Source: Ignavibacteriales bacterium
GTDB taxonomy: Bacteria > Bacteroidota > Ignavibacteria > Ignavibacteriales > Ignavibacteriaceae
Direction: 5' to 3'
Assembly (NCBI GenBank): GCA_003538625.1
Contig: DPRR01000045.1
Location: 23,883 to 87,882, forward strand
Length of the DNA stretch: 64,000 bases
Part shown: positions 1 to 8,837 of the stretch, in pieces
How the letters are laid out: the number at the start of each line of letters is the position of its first letter
Numbering within the stretch: position 1 is the stretch's first letter
Translations under genes and position numbers: made by a program
The notes under the pieces: model-generated
What the model was told of the DNA's origin: nothing
Seen by the model: only the letters and a program-made list of their open reading frames with translations
Database searches by the model: none

Positions 1-2
1 TA

Positions 3-455
3 CAAACAGAATTTGAAGGAATAAATCAGGATTTACAGGCAGCTGGACACGCAATGATTCCAATGTATAAAAAATCGGATCTTTTAGAATGTATTAGAAA
101 TAAGCAATTGGAAAATCAACAATTCTCGGATATTTCCGAGGTTGAATTTCTGCTCTTTGATAGAATCAGTGTGACCGCAACATTAGATGAAATTAATATT
201 AATATCCATAAGGACACTGAAGAAAAGTATAATGAAAATAATTTAGGGAAGTTAAGTAATATTATTTTTGAAAATATTTTTGAACCTTTATGCTTTGACT
301 GTATTCATTCATTATCATTTTATGCACTGACTAAACTTCTGCAAGGTCGCCCAGCAAAAAACGATCAATTCAAAAAGATGTTTTTAAAATCCAATTCGGA
401 AAACCTGAGAGTTAAATCAATCATATCTTTATATGAGAAAGGTTTACTCAGATAA
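3..455 (+). CDS. hypothetical protein, probably partial at the window edge
   Basis: The frame is open from the first complete codon at position 3, so the real start probably lies left of the window; the first internal ATG is at 54. The visible product is acidic and helical with no signal peptide or membrane segment and no family I recognise. It belongs to the element that ends at tRNA-Ser(GGA). Just downstream another frame stays open (437-643) without a usable start, so this gene may originally have been longer. Confidence 0.45.
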   Translation, partial: QTEFEGINQDLQAAGHAMIPMYKKSDLLECIRNKQLENQQFSDISEVEFLLFDRISVTATLDEININIHKDTEEKYNENNLGKLSNIIFENIFEPLCFDCIHSLSFYALTKLLQGRPAKNDQFKKMFLKSNSENLRVKSIISLYEKGLLR

Positions 456-667
456 CAATCAACATAAGCGGTGTAGCAGCCGCTTACTTAATAACCTTTA
501 CAATTCGGTATAAGAATACAGGGTCGTGTTGGTTATTTACTGCTAAACAATTAGCTAAAACGGCTCAGGGTAAGCCTTCTCAGACTTTACTCAGAGATAA
601 AATAACTCTTCTAAAAACAATTTATGGTAAAGAATATATGTAATATAATGAAGATTGGGGTTGAACG

Positions 668-952
668 ATGCCACGCATTTTAGACCTATCGACGATCAGC
701 AAACCAAAGGGGCCTGTTGTTTATGCAGACTCTAACGAAGAAAATATAGCATACCTGCAAACAAGGTATCCTGATAAAATATTATTTGAAATGAAAGATG
801 TAGCTAAGATACTATGCATTAGCTATGAATTTGTACGTCTCCTTGTAAACAATAATACTATTGCCTCAAAACAGATTGGCAAACGTAAACTTGTTCACAG
901 GGGGGAGCTAGCAAGACTGATAACAGAAGGAGTAGATAATAATGTCAGTTAG
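668..952 (+). CDS. excisionase-like helix-turn-helix DNA-binding protein
   Basis: This is a 94-residue protein. Residues about 40-88 look like a MerR/excisionase-type winged helix-turn-helix: a segment beginning MKDVAKILCIS, a recognition-helix-like stretch and a basic wing (QIGKRKLVHRGEL). Proteins of this type direct integrase toward excision or act as small regulators. A purine-rich stretch (gattgggg) precedes the ATG. The gene overlaps the integrase start by 11 bp, so the two are probably translationally coupled, which supports a recombination directionality role. An exact assignment is not possible from sequence alone. Confidence 0.75.
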   Translation: MPRILDLSTISKPKGPVVYADSNEENIAYLQTRYPDKILFEMKDVAKILCISYEFVRLLVNNNTIASKQIGKRKLVHRGELARLITEGVDNNVS

Positions 953-2015
953 AAAAACTAAACACCACACCTACCAGGTGGATATATATGATGTGAATGG
1001 AAAGAAGATATCAAAACGGTTTAAGATAAAAAGTGATGCAGTTGCTTTTGAAACCAAATCAAAAAATGAAAAAAGGGAGAATAAACTTGTCAACTCTAAA
1101 CTTAAAACTGCTGATGTTCCATTTAAACAAACTCTTGAAGAATTTATGAATTCCAAACTTGCACTTAGAGGCAAGACAGTATCGAAGTATAAAAACTTTA
1201 TTAAGCAGTTCATCTTATTCTTGGAAGGTCAGGGGTTAAAATATATTTCGGAGTTCACACCGGATCATGCAACACTCTTGTTGCAGGAGTTAATAAAGCA
1301 AAGAACAATTCCTGAATCGGGTAGAACACTTGTTCCAAAACCTAAAACAGTAAATGGTTTTTTAGCTGTAATAAAATCATTCTTTAATGAAGAAGTAGTG
1401 AAGGGGCATATAGTGAAGAGTCCAATGCTTCATATAAAGAATCTTAAAGTACAGAAAGCAAAACCAGAATTTTATACTGAAGCTGAAATCAAACTGTTCT
1501 TTGAAAAAGAAATAAATGACGCATACAGACTTGCGTTCCAGGGATTATTGTATACTGGAATGCGAATAGAAGAATTGGCTAATATCCATTGGTCTGACGT
1601 TGACTTTGAAAAGAAACTAATAAAAGTAGCACGTAAGGCTGGGTTTAATCCTAAAACTGATAATTCTGAAAGAGCTATTCCAATTGCAGAGCCTCTTTAC
1701 AAAGAACTGTATAAGCTTCAGAAGAAGAAAAAATCCAAAACATATGTGTTTGCATCTGTTGAAGGTAAGCAGATTAGGGAAAGAACTTTACTAGGAGTAT
1801 GTAAAAGAATTGCCAAAGCAGCTGGAATAACAAGCAGAGCCTTTCTGCATAAGTTCAGACATACGTTTGCAACGCATCTTGTCATAAACAGAGTACCATT
1901 GGAACGAGTGCAAAAGTTACTTGGACATTCCTCCATAAACGAAACTCTTATTTATGCCCACCTAATACCAGACGATATGCACGATGATGTAAGCGTGCTT
2001 GATAAATTATTCTAA
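942..2015 (+). CDS. tyrosine recombinase/integrase
   Basis: This 357-residue phage-type integrase should catalyse site-specific recombination at the adjacent tRNA-Ser(GGA). The N-terminus resembles an arm-binding domain (residues 1-45), followed by a SAM-like core-binding domain (about 60-160) and the catalytic domain. The active-site residues are visible: Arg208 (TGMRIEEL), His303 and Arg306 (HKFRHTF), His329 (LLGHSS) and the nucleophile Tyr338. The gene is intact, overlaps the excisionase-like gene by 11 bp and ends 198 bp from the tRNA 3' end. It is clearly different in sequence from the integrase at 13930-14985. Confidence 0.93.
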   Translation: MSVRKTKHHTYQVDIYDVNGKKISKRFKIKSDAVAFETKSKNEKRENKLVNSKLKTADVPFKQTLEEFMNSKLALRGKTVSKYKNFIKQFILFLEGQGLKYISEFTPDHATLLLQELIKQRTIPESGRTLVPKPKTVNGFLAVIKSFFNEEVVKGHIVKSPMLHIKNLKVQKAKPEFYTEAEIKLFFEKEINDAYRLAFQGLLYTGMRIEELANIHWSDVDFEKKLIKVARKAGFNPKTDNSERAIPIAEPLYKELYKLQKKKKSKTYVFASVEGKQIRERTLLGVCKRIAKAAGITSRAFLHKFRHTFATHLVINRVPLERVQKLLGHSSINETLIYAHLIPDDMHDDVSVLDKLF

Positions 2016-2019
2016 TCAC

Positions 2020-2047
2020 AAGCCACCTTTAACCGGGTGGCTTTTAT
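2020..2047 (+). terminator. Rho-independent terminator after integrase
   Basis: A 7-bp stem (AGCCACC at 2021-2027 with GGTGGCT at 2036-2042) is followed by a T-rich run, 5 bases after the integrase stop codon. Confidence 0.75.
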
Positions 2048-2213
2048 TATCTAATAAATGAATTTCGCAAAAGAGAAATTTTACAAATGTCTTCTAAATG
2101 TCTTCTATGATCTATTTTTTCTATTGCATTTGTGGTAGTAATTGTAAAAAAAATATACAAAAAAGCCCCTAGAACGCATATATAAAACGTAATTGAGGCT
2201 TATTTTTTACTAG

Positions 2214-2300
2214 CGGAGAAGGTGGGATTCGAACCCACGGTACCCTTGCGGATACACTACCTTTCCAGGGTAGCCAATTCAGCCACTCTTGCACCTCTCC
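2214..2300 (-). tRNA. tRNA-Ser (anticodon GGA)
   Basis: An 87-nt class II tRNA with acceptor stem GGAGAGG pairing CUUCUCC (one G-U), anticodon stem CTACC/GGTAG with loop CTGGAAA, a long serine-type variable arm and a GGTTCGAATCC T-arm. CCA is not encoded. Its 3' end faces the integrase, so it is the probable attachment site of the left-hand element. A TTTG-N19-TATATTTG promoter lies upstream. Confidence 0.95.
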
Positions 2301-2336
2301 AATAAAGATAATTCAATAAACATTAAATGCCGGCTC

Positions 2337-2367
2337 CAAATATATTATTTAAGAGCTACCTAACAAA
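2337..2367 (-). promoter_or_regulatory. Bacteroidota-type promoter of tRNA-Ser(GGA)
   Basis: Reading the minus strand, TTTG (2364-2367) is separated by exactly 19 nt from TATATTTG (2337-2344). This matches the TTTG/TAnnTTTG consensus known from Bacteroidota. It is 36 nt from the mature tRNA 5' end, which would give a short leader. Confidence 0.6.
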
Positions 2368-2579
2368 ACTAAATAATTCGTAAAACCGATTGATTCATAT
2401 ATCGTCTTTAAGAATAGCTATGTTTGCCTTTTTTAATTAATATGCGGGAAATCAGCTGTTTTCATTTCTTATTAATAAATTGGGTTTCAATTCGTTATTT
2501 ATTTGTAACATTTACATATTTGAGTAAACTTTTAAATCAATTAAATATTTTTTCTCCGAATTAAAATAAATGCTCAGCA

Positions 2580-2990
2580 ATGTTTTATTTATTCAAAAAA
2601 AATAGAGCCTACCTAACAGCTACATTCTTCTTAATTTTTTATACTATTGTCTTATTCTTAGTTATTATCATGATATTAGATCCATCTGAGAAAGAATTCG
2701 CATTTGATAAACTGATGCATTTTAGTGCTTTTAGTCTAATGAGCTATTTCATTTATTTCGTTTTCGCTTATCAGGATAAAATATGGTTCTTCAAAAAACA
2801 TAGAACTAAATTAACAATACTTCTTGCTCTGGCTGTAGGAGCATCAATTGAAATTGTCCAGTTATATATGCCGACTCGTACTTCGAGCATTTACGATGTG
2901 ATGGCAGATTTAAGTGGTACATTTTTTACAATTCTGATTATAAAATACAGTCCACAAAGGATTAAAAAATTAAAACGGTATGGCATTTAA
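2580..2990 (+). CDS. VanZ-like membrane protein
   Basis: A 136-residue protein with about four membrane segments and the VanZ family signatures: DKLMHFSAF near residue 43, and the later E-x2-Q-x3-P-R and D-x2-AD-x2-G pattern (about residues 97-117). VanZ-family proteins are membrane proteins linked in some bacteria to glycopeptide tolerance; their general role is unclear. It is a chromosomal remnant between the two integrated elements. A paralogue lies at 46233-46640. Confidence 0.8.
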   Translation: MFYLFKKNRAYLTATFFLIFYTIVLFLVIIMILDPSEKEFAFDKLMHFSAFSLMSYFIYFVFAYQDKIWFFKKHRTKLTILLALAVGASIEIVQLYMPTRTSSIYDVMADLSGTFFTILIIKYSPQRIKKLKRYGI

Positions 2991-3267
2991 TTTAACACAT
3001 CTGTGGCTTAACAAAGTCGGCTGATTTTTCTATCCTACTACCGCAAAAAATTATTTTGATCATTTTCTTATTAAACTTTTTAGGGATACCCCACAGACTT
3101 CTGATATGTTTCATTATACGAACTCCATTTCTCAACTACTTTTTATTATGTTTGTAACACAAAATTTTTTTTCTAATTAAAGTAATAATCTTAATAAATG
3201 GTCGCTCTCTTTTTAGTGCAGCTAAAATTAGAAATTTTAATTTATCCTTGAATAGAAAAAAATTTTC
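2991..3267. other. intergenic stretch left of the second element
   Basis: AT-rich and without a convincing gene. It should hold the original promoter of tRNA-Ser(CGA), now separated from the intact gene. The best match is TATCCTTG at 3243-3250, one mismatch from TAnnTTTG, but no clear upstream TTTG box is present. Confidence 0.35.
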
Positions 3268-3306
3268 GGAAAGGTGGCAGAGTGGCTGAATGCGGCAGTC
3301 TCGAAA
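3268..3306 (+). repeat. attL: truncated 5' half of tRNA-Ser(CGA)
   Basis: These 39 bases are identical to the first 39 bases of the intact tRNA-Ser(CGA) at 15133-15171. They start exactly at tRNA base 1 and end at the last base of the anticodon loop. Sequence identity stops abruptly on both sides. This is the left boundary of the second integrated element and a leftover tRNA half. Confidence 0.92.
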
Positions 3307-3530
3307 GACAAATTCCATCTTTTTACTTCAATTACTTAGATCCCTCTTTGCACTATCGACTGACAATAATTAAAAACTTGAACTCTATAAAATGCGAAAA
3401 CGTCTCCTAAGCAAATCAAGGTATTCTCGTACCTAAAAAACTTAGCCGACGTTTCGCGAATTAAAAAACTTATTTGAGAATTTTAGATTTGATGGCAAAC
3501 TTAATCATTCATTTTGATTAAGTCAAAACA

Positions 3531-4424
3531 TCAAACTATTTGATGAACAAAATTTAAACTCTCAAGTTTCGTTCCCCAGTATGGCATTGAACTATTTACC
3601 ATTTCAATATTTCTAGCAACTTCGTTTTGATCCATCTTTTCTGCCATACGTTGTGGCATAAAATAAATTGAGCCTCCCTTGACTGCTGCCAAGAATGAAT
3701 TTATCTCTGTTGAAACTGCTGTCAATGTAATAATAGCAACATCAAGAATTGTTAGATTGTTTTTCTGAGCAAATTCTTTGTAAACGTTTCTTACTTTTTC
3801 ATAGAGTTCAACTTGTCCTGGTCGATCTGCTAATAAATCAGATTTTTCTTTTGGATCTTGAGGTTCATTCATTAAGATGAAATTTATAAGCGAGTTTAGA
3901 TAATCATCGTCGTTACTTCTTAATGCAGTGAATAATTCATTAACAATTAAATTTAAATTGTTATCTGCAGCATTCACAAAGTTTTGTGCCCGGAGAGCTT
4001 TCATTTCTCCTAGTTGTGCTTTCTGGAATTCACCAACTGAAGATCGTAAAGGAAAACGGATTGATTCTTTTTTGTTTAGTGCTATCGATAACCAGCCCAA
4101 AGAATCTTTAAGTAATTCCTCGATCTTTGTTTGATACTTTGCTAAGTGAGCTTCGCTTTCCTTCTTTACAAGTTCCTGGACGTAGGAAGGGTTGTAGTTC
4201 TGAAATTCACCACTGTCTTTTCTTACAAGAATTTCAGCAGATTTCTGATTATACTCGTTAATCAGTTTATTTATTTCGTCAAGTTTGCTGATAGATACTT
4301 GACTAATCTGTTCGATCGATCCTGCTAGTGCCATGGTCTTTTCTCTTTCGTATTGTTTATGAAATAATTGTTTAAAGTTCTCTAACTCATTTTCAAAATT
4401 TTTTATGATGTCAGTTTGTGTCAT
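3531..4424 (-). CDS. hypothetical protein, last gene of the second element
   Basis: A 297-residue soluble protein with strong helical and coiled-coil character in the first 115 residues, and a less charged C-terminal half around residues 210-260. No signal peptide or known motif was recognised. It lies directly downstream of the tape-measure gene, where siphoviruses usually place distal tail or baseplate genes and where satellites often carry cargo. Upstream the minus strand has a weak AAGGG 9 bases before the ATG. The function is unknown. Confidence 0.65.
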   Translation of the reverse strand: MTQTDIIKNFENELENFKQLFHKQYEREKTMALAGSIEQISQVSISKLDEINKLINEYNQKSAEILVRKDSGEFQNYNPSYVQELVKKESEAHLAKYQTKIEELLKDSLGWLSIALNKKESIRFPLRSSVGEFQKAQLGEMKALRAQNFVNAADNNLNLIVNELFTALRSNDDDYLNSLINFILMNEPQDPKEKSDLLADRPGQVELYEKVRNVYKEFAQKNNLTILDVAIITLTAVSTEINSFLAAVKGGSIYFMPQRMAEKMDQNEVARNIEMVNSSMPYWGTKLESLNFVHQIV

Positions 4425-4491
4425 ATCAATTAACCCTTATAATTAAAAGCTTTAATTAGTGCTCAGGACTATCTCATCTTAAAATCATTTT

Positions 4492-6825
4492 TTAATATGA
4501 TAGATCCTGACCTTCGCGCTGCATTTTGTTGATATTTGAAACAACAGATTTAGTAATTTTTCTCCCGTCAAGTTCCAAGCTGTTCACAATCACTGGTGAA
4601 AAGTTTTTACTGATAAGATTTTTATTTAACACCTCAAGAGTTTTTAATCTATTACTAATCTCACTTAAAAGACGGTCTTGAGATCCAACACTCCCAGCCG
4701 GTGTAACACTTACTCGCTCTCCACTTTCAACAAGCATAGGATAGGAATCATTTGGAAATCCATTTGGAACTATAAAGGATCCACCGGCAGCCATTTTTCT
4801 AATTCCTGAACTGGTCCCGACAAATTCACCTCCGTAATGAGCTGAAGTAATTTGTGCAACATTCGCTAACCCGGCAGCCACAACACCAGCAGCTGCAGCA
4901 AAGTTAAATGGAAACGGAACTTCAGCAAGTGCTTTTGTAGCTGCTAAGTAAGTTGCAATCGTAGCTTGAGAAATTGCAAATAATTTATAAGCTGTACTTT
5001 GTTCACCACCAAGCTGCTGAGCTAAGGCTGCAAACCCACCTAAAGAATTTTCCATCACTGCCATATTTGCTAACTGCGCATCGAGTATTGCATTCTCTTC
5101 CTCTTGCCTGGCGTCCCTTAACTCTTTCATCTTTTCGTCGTGTATAGCCTGAGCCTCTTCCTGGGCAACACCAGAAGCGATAAAAATTTCATACTCTTTA
5201 TCAATCATAGCTTTTGAATCATTAAATGCTTTCTCATTTAACAACCCAACAGCGTCGATATATTCCTGTCTAGCTTTTAATCTTAGATCGAGATTTTCTT
5301 GTAAGCCGGCAATAATATTTGTGTTAGTTTCAGCAGCAAACTCTTTCATTAATCCTTCAGTGTCAATGTCTCCACCTTCGAGATCTACTTTACCAACTTT
5401 TAAATTTAATTTTATTTCTTCATTGTTTAACTGTTCTTGTAATTTAGAGAGCTCAGCAGTTAAGATGACTTTTTTCTCACTGCTGCCATCACCAAGCTTT
5501 GCGAGCTCAGCATTAAGCAGCTTTATTTTGTTTCGATAATTATCAAGTGAATTCTGAAGTTCTTTGATATAGTCAGTGCCTCCACTCGTTTGTTTACCTA
5601 AGCCGATAGATTTTTCCAGCTTCTCAATTTCTTTAACGTTCTTTAAATATTCAGCACTGCCATAAACTAAGTTATCTTGTGCTGCAGTTAAATCAGAAAT
5701 TCTTTGATTGATCTGACCGATTGTATCGCGTTGCTGTTTATAAGTTGAAATAATAAATGAAGATAATTTTGCTTGGCTAGTGTAAGTCTGTTCAAGCATC
5801 CTTGCATATTGTTGATGCTTTATTGTCAACTCCGAAATTATATCACCATAAGCGCGCGCTGGGGATACAATCCTTTTGAACTCTTGGCCCATCAATCCTA
5901 AAAGCGTAAGACCGCCGCTCAATACTTTTAGTAAGCCGCTCCAAATTGGTGTTAGTTGATTTCCTATTTCAACTTTTTGATTTTCGAGTTGTGCATTAAG
6001 CTGAGCTAATTTCGTTGCACTTGTATCTATCACTTCACCCATATTCTGCATTTCACGTGAAATAATATTGGCTGTAGCCTTGCCAAAGTCTCCAGTCTTA
6101 GCAAACTCAGTTTGAAGTTCAGTTGCTGAAATTCCAAGGTTATCCAGAACGAGAGTTGACTTACGTCCAATTCCATCAATAATGGAGTTCACTAAATAAT
6201 CAACCTCTTGCCCGGTTTGGGAGGCTCGTTTTTGTGCAAACTCAAGAAGTGTTCCCAGCTCAGTAAGTGGTATCTTAAAATTGGAAGCACGCATTGCAAC
6301 TTTCATCAATTCAAAATCTGAAATTGTGTTACGTGTAGCTTCTCTTAACTTCTCTAATAGACCAGGCTGGTTAAGATTATTAAAAGCAGTTTTAACACCT
6401 TCAACTTTTCCGGCAAGTGTTACTGCTTCAAATCCAAATCGTACAATACCTGCAGTCGCAAACGCAGCTCCTATACTTGCTCCAATACCACCAAATATTT
6501 TAGATAATGGACTTGCACTTTTACTAATGCCTTGAAGCTGCTGGTCAACACTTGCAAGTCTTTCTTTTGTTCTGCTAATCGAAGCAACATCAACATTCAT
6601 CTTAAGTTGTTTATCAAAGAGAGTTTGTAGTTTTTGCCGATAAGTTTGCAACTCAGATATTTTAAGCTTTGCAATGCTGTTATCAAACTTAGCTTTAATG
6701 TTTAACCTTTCTGAATACTCTTTGCTCTCTTTATTAATCTTACTTCTTATTTGAGCCATTTCTTTTTCAAGATTTGAAGCGTCTGCTTTTATCTTAACAA
6801 CAAGTTCATCTAAAGTTTCTGCCAT
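4492..6825 (-). CDS. phage tail tape-measure protein
   Basis: A 777-residue protein with the tape-measure layout. An N-terminal coiled coil (about 1-100) is followed by a Gly/Ala-rich segment (GGIGASIGAAFATAGIVRFG, about 110-130) and a conserved globular part (DGIGRKSTLVLDNLGIS). Long central coiled coils come next, then a hydrophobic Ala-rich C-terminal zone near residues 640-690. Tape-measure proteins set tail length; at the commonly used 0.15 nm per residue this would correspond to a tail of roughly 115 nm. It is intact although the expected major tail and tail-tube genes are not found beside it. Confidence 0.88.
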   Translation of the reverse strand: MAETLDELVVKIKADASNLEKEMAQIRSKINKESKEYSERLNIKAKFDNSIAKLKISELQTYRQKLQTLFDKQLKMNVDVASISRTKERLASVDQQLQGISKSASPLSKIFGGIGASIGAAFATAGIVRFGFEAVTLAGKVEGVKTAFNNLNQPGLLEKLREATRNTISDFELMKVAMRASNFKIPLTELGTLLEFAQKRASQTGQEVDYLVNSIIDGIGRKSTLVLDNLGISATELQTEFAKTGDFGKATANIISREMQNMGEVIDTSATKLAQLNAQLENQKVEIGNQLTPIWSGLLKVLSGGLTLLGLMGQEFKRIVSPARAYGDIISELTIKHQQYARMLEQTYTSQAKLSSFIISTYKQQRDTIGQINQRISDLTAAQDNLVYGSAEYLKNVKEIEKLEKSIGLGKQTSGGTDYIKELQNSLDNYRNKIKLLNAELAKLGDGSSEKKVILTAELSKLQEQLNNEEIKLNLKVGKVDLEGGDIDTEGLMKEFAAETNTNIIAGLQENLDLRLKARQEYIDAVGLLNEKAFNDSKAMIDKEYEIFIASGVAQEEAQAIHDEKMKELRDARQEEENAILDAQLANMAVMENSLGGFAALAQQLGGEQSTAYKLFAISQATIATYLAATKALAEVPFPFNFAAAAGVVAAGLANVAQITSAHYGGEFVGTSSGIRKMAAGGSFIVPNGFPNDSYPMLVESGERVSVTPAGSVGSQDRLLSEISNRLKTLEVLNKNLISKNFSPVIVNSLELDGRKITKSVVSNINKMQREGQDLSY

Positions 6826-6836
6826 GATAATTTCCT

Positions 6837-7103
6837 CTATAATTTTTTTAATGAATTTAAAAACTTTTCAGTGTACAATATTTTGCAGCTCATTAAAATG
6901 TAAGCGCGTTGCTGTATGTCAAGATTAATTTTTACTATTCTCAAACGTCTCTCCAGGAGACGAATTCTAAAAGACATCACAAAAAGAAAAAAACGATAAT
7001 GCAAATAAGCAAAGAAGCCCAGCTCTCTAACTTGTTTTTTATGGATCCACTCAGGAGTTTCGTAAAACATTTTCTTTAATTCCTGGTAAGCAGCTTCATT
7101 CAT
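6837..7103 (-). CDS. hypothetical phage protein (tail-chaperone position)
   Basis: An 88-residue, basic and aromatic-rich protein ending 11 bp before the tape-measure start. Its position resembles that of siphovirus tail assembly chaperones, but the sequence does not identify it as one. A hydrophobic patch around residues 29-45 is followed by an Arg-rich helix. The function is unknown. Confidence 0.5.
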   Translation of the reverse strand: MNEAAYQELKKMFYETPEWIHKKQVRELGFFAYLHYRFFLFVMSFRIRLLERRLRIVKINLDIQQRAYILMSCKILYTEKFLNSLKKL

Positions 7104-7194
7104 ATTTTATCTCACTTCAATGTTAAGTCAATTAAAAACAATATCACTTCAGGGTGAAGAATACCGTCGTACAAAAAAACACTTTTTTTTGATC

Positions 7195-7647
7195 TCATTT
7201 TCTTAGAGCCTCTTGAAATATTCTATTAATATTTTTTATGTTGTTTTTCAATGCCGGTCTAAGAAATGGATGAGGCTTATTGCCATAAGTGAAGTACAAA
7301 TATTTTCCATCCTTAGTTGTTCCTAAAGGTTTTAACCACCCGGCCAATTGAGGTCTGTCACTAACAAAGAACCATCCACCCTTACGACCTTGACCATTCT
7401 CAGCGTTTTCACCGGTACCGAATTCAACATAAGGAGCGTATTCAACTGGGGTTCCGATTCTAACTTCGTTTTCTTCTCTTACAAGTTTATGATTTATGCT
7501 GCTTTCCAAATTTCCCAAATCAACTGGGCAAAGTAATTTTGCTTCTCCTTCAACAAGTGCACCGGCTGCCTCTAAAGCATCATATATTCGCTCAGTAATT
7601 TTCTTTACTACAATATCGTAACGACCGATTTCTTGAAACTGTGCCAT
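7195..7647 (-). CDS. HK97 gp10-like head-tail joining protein
   Basis: This 150-residue protein carries the hallmarks of the HK97 gp10-like family: an N-terminal helix leading into a CPVDLGNLESSI motif (about 41-52), an EYAPYVEFGTG motif (about 69-79) and the C-terminal PHPFLRPAL motif (about 125-133). Family members act in head completion or tail joining in siphoviruses. Finding it without capsid or portal genes is unusual. Confidence 0.85.
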   Translation of the reverse strand: MAQFQEIGRYDIVVKKITERIYDALEAAGALVEGEAKLLCPVDLGNLESSINHKLVREENEVRIGTPVEYAPYVEFGTGENAENGQGRKGGWFFVSDRPQLAGWLKPLGTTKDGKYLYFTYGNKPHPFLRPALKNNIKNINRIFQEALRK

Positions 7648-7724
7648 AACTTTTTTAACCTTTATATTTTTCGGTGCATATCTTTTATCTAACTCTTTTC
7701 ATAATTGCACTTGCATTGCTTTAA

Positions 7725-8261
7725 TTAACTGTCATACCTGGAAACTGTAAAATTGCACTCAATAGCGCGTCGCTGTTGATCTGCTTTTATGTGATGTTCT
7801 TTACAAAGCCAATTAACTTCTAAAGGTTTTGTGTAATCCCAGTGATGACCTTCTATGTTCTCAAGCTTGCCGCACACTTCGCATGGTTGTGGTATTAAAG
7901 CACCTCTCAAAATTGCACGTCTTACTTTCTCGCGAGCTAAGATTTTAATTTTATCTTTTATTGCTCTGCTTTTTTTATATCTATATGGAAACTTTGAAGA
8001 TCCATTTCTCCAGTTTGGATTGTGTTCACCTTTTTGATTCTCAGCAACTTGCGAGCGGATCGCTGCCAATTGAAACTTACTTCTTTTAATTCCTTTTTTA
8101 TTTAAGAATTTTCTGATCGAAGCTTCAGTTCTGAAAATCATTTTTCCTATTTCTTTATTACTCAAGCTCAGATTACTCAGGATTACATTTTCTTCACGCT
8201 CAGTAAATCCATAACCTCTTACCAGGGATGAAACAAAATTTAGTTGATTAGTTTCCATCAT
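7725..8261 (-). CDS. HNH-type endonuclease-like protein
   Basis: A 178-residue protein. The N-terminal half (about 25-75) looks like a helix-turn-helix followed by a basic stretch. The C-terminal half has a zinc-binding HNH-like core: CEVCG, then an EGHHWDY motif and a WLCKEHH motif. HNH proteins next to terminase genes are often required for phage DNA packaging, but free-standing homing types also exist. Two adjacent ATGs (8261 and 8258) are possible starts. It begins 2 bp after the preceding terminase-like gene, so the pair is probably co-transcribed. Confidence 0.72.
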   Translation of the reverse strand: MMETNQLNFVSSLVRGYGFTEREENVILSNLSLSNKEIGKMIFRTEASIRKFLNKKGIKRSKFQLAAIRSQVAENQKGEHNPNWRNGSSKFPYRYKKSRAIKDKIKILAREKVRRAILRGALIPQPCEVCGKLENIEGHHWDYTKPLEVNWLCKEHHIKADQQRRAIECNFTVSRYDS

Positions 8262-8263
8262 TT

Positions 8264-8698
8264 TTACTCTGTCAAGTTTTCAATAAATACTGGAGTTTGA
8301 TCTCTATAATCAATCTCAGTCTTTTCAACATAGCCGCGATTCTTTGCACGTGTCTTTAAAAAGAAAATTATTGAAACTTCTTTTCCGGCTGCTATATTTG
8401 TAACAAGTTGATTTTCAGCAAAGTCGATTAAGCGTTCACGCTCACTATCTAATAATTCCTGCAGCTCAAATTTTTCTATGTTTGTGTAAACAGTTGATCG
8501 GGCCACTCCCAGCAGATCTGCAATGAATGAAATGTTACCATAAGAATTATCAATCGCTTTAAGCATTGCCCGGCGTGTCAATCTTCTTTTTTTATGTGTA
8601 GCGATTTGCTCATTTAAGTTCTGAGATTTTTGCTGCAGTGCGGTTTTATGCAGTTGAATCTTTACATCACTATTTTGTTTTTCTGCAGATTTCATCAT
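8264..8698 (-). CDS. terminase small subunit-like helix-turn-helix protein
   Basis: A 144-residue protein with a helix-turn-helix at about residues 45-75 (NISFIADLLGVARSTVYTNI) and a C-terminal segment (FFLKTRAKNRGYVEK). This layout is commonly seen in small terminase or DNA-packaging proteins. No large terminase follows, which is unexpected for an active phage but known in satellites that redirect a helper's packaging motor. A transcriptional regulator is the alternative reading. Confidence 0.55.
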   Translation of the reverse strand: MMKSAEKQNSDVKIQLHKTALQQKSQNLNEQIATHKKRRLTRRAMLKAIDNSYGNISFIADLLGVARSTVYTNIEKFELQELLDSERERLIDFAENQLVTNIAAGKEVSIIFFLKTRAKNRGYVEKTEIDYRDQTPVFIENLTE

Positions 8699-8837
8699 AA
8701 TTCCTTATTTTTTGTCAATACCAGGAGAATATATTTTAACTGATAGCAGTTTCATAGATTTTCTTTTTACTCTTAAATATTCACTCTTTATCTTCATTTT
8801 TATGTTCATTAACTCGAAAAAATACCTCATCTTGTTA

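Larger units (their letters stand above)
1..2213. mobile_element. right end of an integrated element at tRNA-Ser(GGA)
   Basis: An excisionase-like gene and a tyrosine integrase sit directly beside the 3' end of tRNA-Ser(GGA), which is the usual layout of an island or prophage integrated into a tRNA 3' end. The far boundary lies left of the window, so the second attachment site cannot be seen and the element's size and cargo are unknown. The assignment rests on the integrase and the tRNA adjacency. Confidence 0.65.

Noticed and set aside
435..455. Programmed -1 frameshift site
   Set aside because: No X-XXY-YYZ slippery heptamer is in the overlap of the two frames, and no stimulatory structure is evident.
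3136..3318. 60-residue open frame spanning the left tRNA half
   Set aside because: It includes the attL repeat and has no ribosome site or coding signal.
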